A DNA stretch of 5,283 nucleotides, taken from NCBI GenBank assembly GCA_023388235.1, contig JAEWGQ010000377.1:1-5283 (forward strand). The letters are read 5' to 3'. Source of the stretch: Actinomycetes bacterium (lineage in GTDB: Bacteria > Actinomycetota > Actinomycetes > Actinomycetales > Cellulomonadaceae). Below the pieces are notes generated by a model that had not been told where the DNA came from, did no database searches, and was given only the letters and a program-made list of their open reading frames with translations. A program made the position numbers and the translations under genes. Position 1 is the stretch's first letter. Every line of letters begins with the position of its first letter. Positions 1-5,283 of the stretch are shown in pieces.

Positions 1-222
1 CCTTCGCCGCCTGCGAGGAGTTCTGCGCGATCTCCCGGATCGAGGCACCCATCTGCTCGGCACCCGCCGCGACCGTCTGCACGTTGCGCGACACCTGCTC
101 CGCCGCCGCCGCGACCACGCCCGCCTGCGCCGACGTCTCGTCGGAGCCCGCGACCACCTGGTTCGACGCCGCCGACAGCTCCTCCGCCGCCGCGGCGACG
201 GTCTGCGCGGTCTCGACCACGC
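1..222. repeat. Direct repeat copy A, within MCP1
   Basis: This stretch of MCP1 aligns without gaps to 1856-2077 in MCP2 (offset 1855). By eye there are about 15 mismatches, roughly 93 percent identity, with a mismatch-free run at 63-127. It codes for the start of the methyl-accepting coiled coil just after HAMP. The repeat may continue beyond the left edge. Confidence 0.9.
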
Positions 223-1150
223 CGGCGATCGCACCGCGCAGGTTCTCCTGCGCGCGGGTCAGGGCACGGGACATCTGGCCCAGCTCGTCGTGCGAGTCGA
301 CCTGCGGGGTGACCGTGAGGTCCCCGTCGGCCATGGCGTCCACCGCGCGCTGCACCTCGGTGACCTGCCCGCGGATCATCGCGGCGATCACCATGCCCAC
401 CGCGCCGATCAGCAGCACGCCGCCCACCAGCACGATGAGGAGGATGCGGGAGCCGGCCGCGGCCTCCGCCGCCGCCTGGTCCGAGACCGTCGTCAGGTAG
501 TCCGCCGCCGACGTCTCCGCCTGGTCCAGCGCGGCCACCATCGCGTCGACCGCGTCCTGCGCGGGGCCGTCGGTCACCTGGCCGAACGTGGCCTCGTCGC
601 TGGCGAACGCCGCCGGGACCAGCTGGTCGTCGCGGACCTGGCGCCACTGCTGCCAGGCCGCCTGGAAGTCCTCCCAGCCGGGCACGACCACGTCGCCGAT
701 GCCGGCCTCGAACGCGTCCGCCGCCGCCTGCAGGTCCGCGTCCGTGGCGGCCATGCGGTCCAGCTGCTCCTGCTGCGCCGCGTCGCCGTCCGTGACGCTG
801 CCCGCCGCCTGCGCGATGAGCATCCGCGCCTTGATCTCCTCCTGGTGCACCACGGCGAGCGGGGCGATGACGTCCTTGCTCACCCGCTCGACGCTCGCCG
901 TGGCCGCCGCGAGGTCGTCCATCCGCACGGCGGCGAACGTGCCGGTCGCGGCGACCACGACGACCACCAGCGCCAGCAGCTGGAGGATCTTGGTGCGCAC
1001 GCCGCGGTTCGCGAACCAGGCGGTGCCGCGGCGCGGGCCGGTGCGGGGGGTGCGCACGGGCGCGGACCCACGCGGGCCGCGCGGCGTGGGCACGCGGTCG
1101 ACCGTCGGCACCCGCGCGGGTGCCGTCGTCGACGTCGTGGTGACGCTCAT
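1..1150 (-). CDS. Methyl-accepting chemotaxis protein MCP1 (3' end cut by window)
   Basis: Transmembrane chemoreceptor; 383 residues are visible and the C-terminal half is outside the window. Layout: a basic, Thr/Pro/Arg-rich cytoplasmic N-terminus (1-52); TM1 about 53-76 (ILQLLALVVVVVAATG); a sensor of about 158 residues with a WxxFxxxW pattern at 159-166, resembling the four-helix-bundle MCP ligand domain; TM2 about 235-258; HAMP about 259-305 with the typical DELG near 288-291; then the start of the methyl-accepting coiled coil. Likely methylation pairs are E323/E324, E351/Q352 and E365/Q366. The window ends before the CheA/CheW-contacting tip. The ATG at 1150 is chosen because AGGAAGGA lies 6 nt upstream. 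By family, ligand binding alters CheA activity through CheW. The ligand cannot be told from sequence. The coiled-coil start is almost identical to that of the neighbouring MCP2, whereas the sensor domains differ, so the two probably sense different cues. Confidence 0.95.
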   Translation of the reverse strand, partial: MSVTTTSTTAPARVPTVDRVPTPRGPRGSAPVRTPRTGPRRGTAWFANRGVRTKILQLLALVVVVVAATGTFAAVRMDDLAAATASVERVSKDVIAPLAVVHQEEIKARMLIAQAAGSVTDGDAAQQEQLDRMAATDADLQAAADAFEAGIGDVVVPGWEDFQAAWQQWRQVRDDQLVPAAFASDEATFGQVTDGPAQDAVDAMVAALDQAETSAADYLTTVSDQAAAEAAAGSRILLIVLVGGVLLIGAVGMVIAAMIRGQVTEVQRAVDAMADGDLTVTPQVDSHDELGQMSRALTRAQENLRGAIAGVVETAQTVAAAAEELSAASNQVVAGSDETSAQAGVVAAAAEQVSRNVQTVAAGAEQMGASIREIAQNSSQAAK

Positions 1151-1156
1151 GGTGGG

Positions 1157-1164
1157 TCCTTCCT
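1157..1164 (-). promoter_or_regulatory. Ribosome binding site of MCP1
   Basis: The minus strand reads AGGAAGGA, 6 nt before the ATG at 1150. This strong Shine-Dalgarno match fixes the start that includes the unusual N-terminal extension. No comparably strong site was noticed before internal GTG/ATG codons. Confidence 0.8.
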
Positions 1165-1184
1165 GTCAGCCCCTGTCGGACTCC

Positions 1185-1212
1185 CGATCGTCCGCGGACC
1201 CCGCTCGCTGAG
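1185..1212 (-). promoter_or_regulatory. Candidate flagellar-sigma (FliA-like) promoter of MCP1
   Basis: The minus strand has CTCA (1209-1212), a 16-nt spacer, then GACGATCG (1185-1192), 34 nt before the start codon. From memory, actinobacterial motility promoters recognised by FliA-type sigma factors look like CTCA, 15-17 nt, then GCCGAA/GCCGATAA. The -35 box matches fully and the -10 box matches 5 of 8 positions. A similar arrangement with the same spacer precedes MCP2. CGAT is common in such GC-rich DNA, so chance is a real alternative. The site overlaps a small inverted repeat at 1201-1215. Confidence 0.28.
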
Positions 1213-1215
1213 CGG
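1190..1215. repeat. Two short palindromes upstream of MCP1
   Basis: GTCCGCGGAC (1190-1199) is a perfect 10-bp palindrome. Next to it, CCGCTC (1201-1206) pairs with GAGCGG (1210-1215) across a 3-nt loop. They sit between the MCP2 terminator-like hairpin and the MCP1 ribosome binding site and overlap the candidate MCP1 promoter. They could be an operator, part of a composite terminator, or chance in GC-rich DNA. Confidence 0.35.
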
Positions 1216-1229
1216 CACAGCGGGTGAGA

Positions 1230-1269
1230 ACGGGGCCGCGCCGGCCCCGGCGGTGCGGCGCGGCCCCGT
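1230..1269 (-). terminator. Probable intrinsic terminator of MCP2
   Basis: A perfect 14-bp inverted repeat (1230-1243 with 1256-1269) encloses a 12-nt loop. It starts 17 nt after the MCP2 stop codon, in the MCP2-MCP1 gap. On the minus strand it is followed only by TTCTCA, so there is no proper U-tract. GC-rich actinobacterial terminators often lack one. The position and perfect stem support transcription stopping, or mRNA 3'-end protection, between the two receptor genes. Confidence 0.7.
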
Positions 1270-1286
1270 CCGGCGCGCGGTGCTGC

Positions 1287-2882
1287 TCAGTACGTGAAGC
1301 GGGACACCCGCCCGCGCAGGTCCTCGGACAGGCGCGCGAGCTCGGCGACCGCGTCGCCCATCTGGTTGAGGGTCTGGCTCGACGTCGCCGCCGCGGACGC
1401 CACGCCCGTGATGTTCGTGGCGATCTCCCCCGACCCGGTGGCGGCCTCGGCCACGGAGCGCGACATCTCCGTGGTGGTCGCGGTCTGCTCCTCGACCGCC
1501 GAGGCGATCGTCAGCTGGTAGTCGTTGATGCTGGCGATGATCTGCCCGATCTCGCCGATGGCCGTGACCGCCGACCCCGTGTCGTTCTGGATGGCCTCGA
1601 CGCGGCGGACGATGTCCTCGGTGGCCTTGGCGGTCTCCTGCGCGAGCTCCTTGACCTCGCCCGCGACCACGGCGAAGCCCTTGCCGGCCTCCCCGGCGCG
1701 CGCGGCCTCGATCGTCGCGTTCAGCGCCAGCAGGTTCGTCTGCTCCGCGATGGACGTGATCGCCTTGACCACGTTCCCGATCTCCAGGCTCGACGCGCCG
1801 AGCCGGGCGACCTGGTCGTTGGTGGCCTGCGCGACGTCCGTGGCGCGGCCGGCGACCTTCGCGGCCTCCGAGGCGTTCTGCGCGATCTCCCGGATGGACG
1901 CGCCCATCTGCTCGGCGCCCGCCGCGACCGTCTGCACGTTGCGCGACACCTGCTCCGCCGCCGCCGCGACCACGCCCGCCTGGGCCGACGTCTCGTCGGA
2001 GCCGGCGACCACCTGGGTCGACGCCGCCGAGAGCTCCTCGGCCGCCGCGGCGACCGTCTGCGCCGTCTCGACCACCCCGGACACCACGCCCCGCAGGCTG
2101 CCCTGGGCGGTGCCCAGCGCGCGCGCCATCGCGCCGAGCTCGTCCGTGCTGCGCACCCGGGCGGCGACCGTCAGGTCCCCCTCGGCCATCGCCTCCAGCG
2201 CCGTGCGGACCTCGCCCGCGTCGCGGGACAGCCGGCGCGCGACCCGCAGGCCCACCACCAGGACCACCGCGAGGCCGAGGACCACCAGCAGCACCACGAG
2301 CAGCAGCGTGCGGGACGCGGTGCTGCTCGCGTGGTCGGAGTTCCGGTCCGCCACCGCGGCGACGGCCTCGTTCTCCTGCGCGATCGCGTCGGCCGCGACG
2401 GTCGTCTGCGGCAGGATCTCCGCCCGGTACAGCGCGGCGGCGCCCGCGACGTCCCCGGAGTCCGCGAGCGGGAACAGGTCGTCCTGCGCGATCCGGACCA
2501 TCTCCGACCACCCGGAGTCGAAGGCCGCCCACGCGTCGGCGTCCACGACGTGGTCCGCGTACGCCTGCTGCTGCTCCGCGATGCTCGACACGTAGTCCGC
2601 GAGCTGGGACCGCAGCTCCGCGCGCACGTCCTCGCTCGCGGCCGGGTACTCGACCATCCGCGCGCGGCCCGCCTGCAGGGCGCGCTGCAGGTCGCTGACC
2701 TGCCCGAGCTGCGCGACGTTGCCCGACGTCGACCGGACGTCCTCGCGCAGCTGCCCGAGGCTGACCGCGGACGCCACCACGGTCAGGACGGTGACGAGGC
2801 CGGCGGCCGCCAGCAGACCGAGCACCTTGCCGGCGATCGACGACCGCGGCCGGGTGCGGGTGGTGGCGGACGGGTGCGACAT
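1287..2882 (-). CDS. Methyl-accepting chemotaxis protein MCP2 (complete)
   Basis: Complete transmembrane chemoreceptor of 531 aa. Layout: a short basic N-terminus; TM1 about 19-42; an extracytoplasmic sensor about 43-191 with WxxFxxxW at 118-125, resembling the four-helix-bundle MCP domain; TM2 about 192-215; HAMP about 212-265 with DELG near 247-250; then a long coiled-coil signalling domain. The conserved hairpin tip that contacts CheA and CheW is at about 377-414, with [19 protein letters not shown] and [13 protein letters not shown]. Likely methylation pairs are E282/E283, E310/Q311, E324/Q325 and E464/E465. The protein ends RVSRFTY with no NWETF-like CheR/CheB tether. The ATG at 2882 is preferred because GAGGAG lies 7 nt upstream and TM1 follows at a normal distance. 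An upstream in-frame ATG at 3020 falls in the cheW terminator. The gene follows cheW and precedes MCP1; its hairpin-bounded gaps suggest separate transcription. The ligand is unknown. Confidence 0.97.
   Translation of the reverse strand: MSHPSATTRTRPRSSIAGKVLGLLAAAGLVTVLTVVASAVSLGQLREDVRSTSGNVAQLGQVSDLQRALQAGRARMVEYPAASEDVRAELRSQLADYVSSIAEQQQAYADHVVDADAWAAFDSGWSEMVRIAQDDLFPLADSGDVAGAAALYRAEILPQTTVAADAIAQENEAVAAVADRNSDHASSTASRTLLLVVLLVVLGLAVVLVVGLRVARRLSRDAGEVRTALEAMAEGDLTVAARVRSTDELGAMARALGTAQGSLRGVVSGVVETAQTVAAAAEELSAASTQVVAGSDETSAQAGVVAAAAEQVSRNVQTVAAGAEQMGASIREIAQNASEAAKVAGRATDVAQATNDQVARLGASSLEIGNVVKAITSIAEQTNLLALNATIEAARAGEAGKGFAVVAGEVKELAQETAKATEDIVRRVEAIQNDTGSAVTAIGEIGQIIASINDYQLTIASAVEEQTATTTEMSRSVAEAATGSGEIATNITGVASAAATSSQTLNQMGDAVAELARLSEDLRGRVSRFTY
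1856..2077. repeat. Direct repeat copy B, within MCP2
   Basis: Partner of the MCP1 segment at 1-222. The mismatch-free core is 1918-1982 (65 bp). Similarity drops sharply upstream, in the sensor and membrane regions. Confidence 0.9.
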
Positions 2883-2889
2883 CAGGGAG

Positions 2890-2895
2890 CTCCTC
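2890..2895 (-). promoter_or_regulatory. Ribosome binding site of MCP2
   Basis: The minus strand reads GAGGAG, 7 nt before the ATG at 2882. It decides the start against the in-frame ATG codons further upstream at 3020 and near 2924, which would add 46 or 14 residues of non-conserved, Arg/Pro-rich sequence. Confidence 0.8.
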
Positions 2896-2920
2896 GGGAG
2901 GGGGTCGGCGGACACGTCTC

Positions 2921-2948
2921 CCATCGACCGCCGACGGCGCGGCCTGAC
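2921..2948 (-). promoter_or_regulatory. Candidate flagellar-sigma (FliA-like) promoter of MCP2
   Basis: The minus strand has GTCA (2945-2948), a 16-nt spacer, then GTCGATGG (2921-2928), 38 nt before the start codon. The spacer length matches the candidate before MCP1, and both share (C/G)TCA and GNCGATNG. Each box is an imperfect match to the remembered actinobacterial FliA-type consensus (5 of 8 in the -10 box). Support comes mainly from the paired occurrence and the similar distance to the start codons. Confidence 0.28.
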
Positions 2949-2962
2949 CGGCCGACCGGGGT

Positions 2963-2988
2963 GAAACGCTTTCCCGTTCCCGTTCCCG
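2963..2988. repeat. GAAACGCTTTC dyad plus TTCCCG triplicate upstream of MCP2
   Basis: GAAA-CGC-TTTC (2963-2973) is an interrupted inverted repeat. It runs into three perfect tandem copies of TTCCCG (2971-2988). The dyad is a small AT-richer island in a very GC-rich gap, about 15 nt upstream of the candidate -35 box of MCP2. It could bind a regulator, and it loosely resembles LacI-family half sites but has an odd-length centre. No regulator can be named. Confidence 0.45.
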
Positions 2989-2997
2989 CCGCGGGGG

Positions 2998-3044
2998 ACG
3001 ACGACGGGGCGCCCGCGCACCTCGCGCGGACGCCCCGTCGTCGT
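2998..3044 (-). terminator. Strong intrinsic terminator of the cheA-cheW operon
   Basis: A perfect 14-bp stem (2998-3011 with 3031-3044), one mismatch (3012/3030), then six more base pairs (3013-3018 with 3024-3029) close on a 5-nt loop (3019-3023). It starts 3 nt after the cheW stop codon. No T-run follows on the minus strand, as is common in high-GC actinobacteria. The length and position make it the clearest transcription boundary in the window, separating cheA-cheW from the receptor genes. Confidence 0.82.
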
Positions 3045-3047
3045 GCC

Positions 3048-3464
3048 TCAGGCCGCGGTGGCCTGGTCCACGTCCAGCACCAGCAGCAGCCGGCCGTCGA
3101 GCTTGTGCGCGCCGAGGATCAGCGGGCGCAGCGCGGCGTCGAGCGTGTCCGGCGGGGCCTCGAACGACTCCGGGCCGACCTCCATGACGTCGCCGATCTC
3201 GTCCACCAGCAGGCTCACGGGCTCCCCCGCGACCTGCACGACGACCATCATCGGCTCGGCGTCCTCCCCCAGCGGCTCCAGGCCCAGGCGCGGGCGCAGG
3301 TCCACCGTGAGCACGACCTGCCCGCGCAGGTTCACCAGGCCCGCGACGCCCGGGGGCGCCAGGGGCACGCGGGTGCGGGTGTGCGAGCGCAGCGCCTCCT
3401 GCACCCGGGTGACGTTGACCCCGTACAGGCTGCCGCCCAGCGAGAACGTGACGTACTGGCTCAT
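3048..3464 (-). CDS. cheW: Chemotaxis coupling protein CheW
   Basis: Single-domain cytoplasmic adaptor of 138 aa that links MCP signalling tips to the CheA P5 domain in receptor arrays. The whole protein is one CheW fold. Visible hallmarks are MSQYVTFSLGGSLYGVNV at the N-terminus, the core VAGLVNLRGQVVLTVDLR (40-57) with the conserved NLRG arginine at R47 and aspartate D55, SLLVDEIGDVMEV (84-95), and the closing strand GRLLLVLDVD (124-133). It is shorter than E. coli CheW (167 aa), with short tails at both ends, but no core element is missing. The ATG overlaps the cheA stop as ATGA, with GGGAG 7 nt upstream, so it is very likely translationally coupled to cheA. It is the last gene of its operon: a strong hairpin begins 3 nt after its stop. 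Confidence 0.97.
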   Translation of the reverse strand: MSQYVTFSLGGSLYGVNVTRVQEALRSHTRTRVPLAPPGVAGLVNLRGQVVLTVDLRPRLGLEPLGEDAEPMMVVVQVAGEPVSLLVDEIGDVMEVGPESFEAPPDTLDAALRPLILGAHKLDGRLLLVLDVDQATAA

Positions 3465-5283
3465 CGGGTGGCTCCCACCAGCTCGGGCCCGCCGACCTGC
3501 GTCGGGAGGTCGTCGTACGTGGAGCGGAGCTCCGGCCGCTCGTCGTAGAACGCCGCGTCCGCGGCGAGGATGGCGCGGCGCACGTCCAGGAGCTCCGTGA
3601 CGCGGTCGCCGAGCACCGTGGACCCGACCAGGCCGGCGTCCTCGATGTCGGAGTGCCGGGCCGAGTCGTCGTCGACGATGTCCACGATCTCCCGGACCAC
3701 CAGACCGACGCTCCGGCCCGCGCGGCTGTACACGACCAGCAGCAGCTCCGCGGCGTCCTCCTCGCCGTACGCGCCGAGGATCCGGTCCAGGCGCGCCAGC
3801 GGCAGGATCGTCCCGCGGTACTGCACGACCTCCCGGCCGCCCACGAACTCCACCTGCTCGGCGCGCACGTGCTCCAGGCGGGCCACGGACGCCAGCGGCA
3901 TCGCGACCTGCCGGCCGCCGCCGATGCCCACGACCAGCACCTGCTGCACCTCGTGCGCCAGGGCCGCCGCGGCGTTCGCGTGCGCGTCCCGGGCCGCCGA
4001 GTCCAGCTCGCCCGCGAGCGCCCGGCGCGCGATGGCCTGCACGTCCAGGATCAGCGCGACGTGCCCGTCGCCCAGCACCGTGGCGCCGGCGTACGCGCCG
4101 ATCGCCTTCAGCCGGGCGGACAGCGGCTTGACCACGATCTCCTCGGTGTTGAGCACCCGGTCCACCAGCAGGCCGAAGCGCTGGTGGTCCGACTGCACCA
4201 CGGCGATCACCGCGTTGTCGGGGCGCTCGCCGCCGACCTCCAGCACCGTCGACAGCGACACCAGCGGCAGCAGCTCGCCGCGCAGCCGGTACACCGGGGC
4301 CTCGTGCACGTGCTCGATGCCCGACTCCGACCGCTGCGAGTCCAGGGCCACGAGCTCCAGCAGGTTCACCTGCGGGATCGCGTACAGGTCCCCGGAGCAC
4401 TCCACGGTCAGCGCCGGCATGATCGCCAGCGTCAGCGGGATGCGCAGCCGCCACGTCGTGCCCCGGCCCACCGTGGACTCCACGTCCACCGCGCCGCCGA
4501 TCGCCTCGATCTTCGTGCGGACCACGTCCATGCCGACGCCGCGGCCCGACACGTTGGTCACGGCCTCCGCGGTCGAGAACCCCGGCAGGAACAGCAGCTG
4601 CAGCAGGTCGCCCGGGGTCATCGCCGCCACCTGGTCGGTGGTGCGCAGGCCCTTCTGGACCGCCTTCGCGCCGATCTTGTCCGGGTCGATGCCGCGGCCG
4701 TCGTCCGCGACCTCCACGACCACCTGGCCGGAGGCGTGGTACGCGCGCAGCGCCAGGACGCCCTTGGGCTGCTTGCCCGCGGCGACCCGGTCCTCGGACG
4801 ACTCGATGCCGTGGTCGACCGCGTTGCGCACCAGGTGCGTCAGCGGGTCCTTCACGGCCTCCAGCAGGCTGCGGTCCAGCTCCGTGTCGCCGCCGGACAG
4901 CTCGAGCTGCACCTCGCGGTGGCACGCCGCCGCGACGTCGCGCACCATCCGCGGCATCTTCGACCACAGGTGCTCGATGGGCTGCATGCGGGTCTTCATG
5001 ACCCCCTCCTGCAGCTCGCCGGCGATGAGGTTGAGGCGCTGCGCGGAGCGGGCCAGGTCGACGTCGTCGGTGCCCGTGGCGAGCCGGCTGATCTGGTTGC
5101 GCGCGAGCACCAGCTCGCCCACCTGCCGCATGAGCGCGTCGAGCAGGTCGACGTCCACGCGGATCGACCCGTCGGCGGCGCCGGACCGGAGGCTGCCGAC
5201 CTCGTCGGGGCTCGGCGCCGGCGGGGCCGACGGGGCGGCGGCCGCGGGGGCCGCCGGCGCGGGAGCCGTCGCCGGTGCGGGGG
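3461..5283 (-). CDS. cheA: Chemotaxis histidine kinase CheA with two CheW-like domains (5' end cut by window)
   Basis: Cytoplasmic histidine kinase that phosphorylates itself under MCP/CheW control and passes phosphate to CheY/CheB. About 606 C-terminal residues are visible; the P1 His domain lies beyond the right edge. Layout by position: an Ala/Pro linker (about 5198-5281); P3 dimerisation helices from about 5165 (IRVDVDLLDALMRQVGELVL); P4 ATPase with N box HLVRNAVDHGIE (4802-4837), G1 DDGRGID (4685-4705), G2 GRGVGMD (4526-4546) and G3 GRGTTWRL (4445-4468), all intact, so an active kinase is expected; first P5/CheW-like domain (about 4019-4423, with LRGELLPLVSL); a linker of about 24 residues; second CheW-like domain (about 3539-3946, with YRGTILPLARLDRILG). 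Canonical CheA has one P5. The GTG at 5158 is an internal valine of P3, not the start. The stop overlaps the cheW ATG by 4 bp. Promoter and start are outside the window. Confidence 0.97.
   Translation of the reverse strand, partial: PAPATAPAPAAPAAAAPSAPPAPSPDEVGSLRSGAADGSIRVDVDLLDALMRQVGELVLARNQISRLATGTDDVDLARSAQRLNLIAGELQEGVMKTRMQPIEHLWSKMPRMVRDVAAACHREVQLELSGGDTELDRSLLEAVKDPLTHLVRNAVDHGIESSEDRVAAGKQPKGVLALRAYHASGQVVVEVADDGRGIDPDKIGAKAVQKGLRTTDQVAAMTPGDLLQLLFLPGFSTAEAVTNVSGRGVGMDVVRTKIEAIGGAVDVESTVGRGTTWRLRIPLTLAIMPALTVECSGDLYAIPQVNLLELVALDSQRSESGIEHVHEAPVYRLRGELLPLVSLSTVLEVGGERPDNAVIAVVQSDHQRFGLLVDRVLNTEEIVVKPLSARLKAIGAYAGATVLGDGHVALILDVQAIARRALAGELDSAARDAHANAAAALAHEVQQVLVVGIGGGRQVAMPLASVARLEHVRAEQVEFVGGREVVQYRGTILPLARLDRILGAYGEEDAAELLLVVYSRAGRSVGLVVREIVDIVDDDSARHSDIEDAGLVGSTVLGDRVTELLDVRRAILAADAAFYDERPELRSTYDDLPTQVGGPELVGATR
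3472..3476 (-). promoter_or_regulatory. Ribosome binding site of cheW, inside the cheA 3' end
   Basis: The minus strand reads GGGAG, 7 nt before the cheW ATG and within the last codons of cheA. Together with the 4-bp ATGA overlap it fixes the cheW start and points to coupled translation. Confidence 0.65.

Noticed and set aside
1287..1310. CheR/CheB tethering pentapeptide at the MCP2 C-terminus
   Set aside because: The end RVSRFTY has no NWETF-like motif or flexible linker. It is the normal end of the coiled coil.
1147..2532. Minus-strand frame of 461 codons spanning both MCP genes
   Set aside because: It is out of frame with both MCPs, and its Gly/Arg-rich repetitive protein is a GC artefact.
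2904..2935. 8-bp inverted repeat (2904-2911 with 2928-2935) in the MCP2 leader as a riboswitch or attenuator
   Set aside because: It has a 16-nt spacer, no known riboswitch core and no T-run. If the candidate promoter is right, only half of it would be transcribed.
2962..2975. CcpA/LacI-type operator consensus
   Set aside because: The dyad has a 3-nt odd centre, so it is one base off the even-centred LacI/cre consensus. It is kept only as an unnamed dyad.
2883..3020. Upstream start for MCP2 at 3020, adding 46 residues
   Set aside because: It would begin inside the cheW terminator hairpin and has no good ribosome binding site, while the ATG at 2882 has GAGGAG at 7 nt.
84..3600. Several long plus-strand open frames (for example 290-1297, 588-1211, 1224-3548, 1525-2595, 3043-3600)
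   Set aside because: They are antisense to well-recognised che/MCP genes. Their Arg/Ala/Gly/Ser-rich composition is typical of shadow frames in GC-rich DNA, and no domain is recognisable.
3048..4967. Single minus-strand frame that looks like a long protein ending in CheW
   Set aside because: Only the last 138 codons are CheW. The part before is an out-of-frame reading of cheA. It is not a CheA-CheW fusion; the genes overlap by ATGA.
5156..5158. GTG as the start of cheA
   Set aside because: It encodes a valine within the conserved P3 sequence, and the frame stays open to the window edge with a CheA-type linker.
1..5283. tRNA, rRNA, CRISPR, insertion sequence or phage signals
   Set aside because: None was seen. 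The short repeats are within genes or leader regions and the window is almost fully accounted for by four genes and two gaps.

Overview
The window is very GC-rich, with GC-biased third codon positions on the minus strand and long spurious open frames elsewhere. This fits a high-GC actinobacterium from a motile lineage. A Cellulomonadaceae-like origin is my guess, not something the sequence proves. All four real genes lie on the minus strand and belong to a bacterial chemotaxis signalling module. No plus-strand gene is supported.

In transcription order (right to left): (1) cheA, the chemotaxis histidine kinase, is cut by the right edge. The visible part starts in an Ala/Pro-rich linker and runs through P3 dimerisation, P4 ATPase and two tandem CheW-like (P5) domains. 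(2) cheW, the coupling protein, overlaps the cheA stop by 4 bp (ATGA). A long, strong hairpin follows 3 nt after its stop. (3) A complete methyl-accepting chemotaxis protein (MCP2, 531 aa) has its own leader of about 165 bp, with a candidate promoter and a small repeat/palindrome cluster, and is followed by a 14-bp inverted repeat. (4) A second MCP (MCP1) has a strong ribosome binding site and an unusually long basic, Pro-rich cytoplasmic N-terminus. It is cut by the left edge after 383 residues, before its signalling tip.

The genes make the core of a membrane receptor array. The two MCPs sense stimuli through four-helix-type periplasmic/extracytoplasmic domains, and CheW plus the CheA P5 domains couple them to CheA autokinase activity. 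CheY, CheR, CheB and the CheA P1 phosphorylation domain are not in the window. The hairpins suggest at least two and probably three transcription units: cheA-cheW, MCP2 and MCP1.

This is mostly conventional chemotaxis and I see no new system. The points most worth a second look are the second CheW-like domain of CheA, a roughly 220-bp near-identical segment shared by the two MCP genes (including 65 bp without mismatch), and a similar promoter-like motif with the same spacing upstream of both MCP genes.
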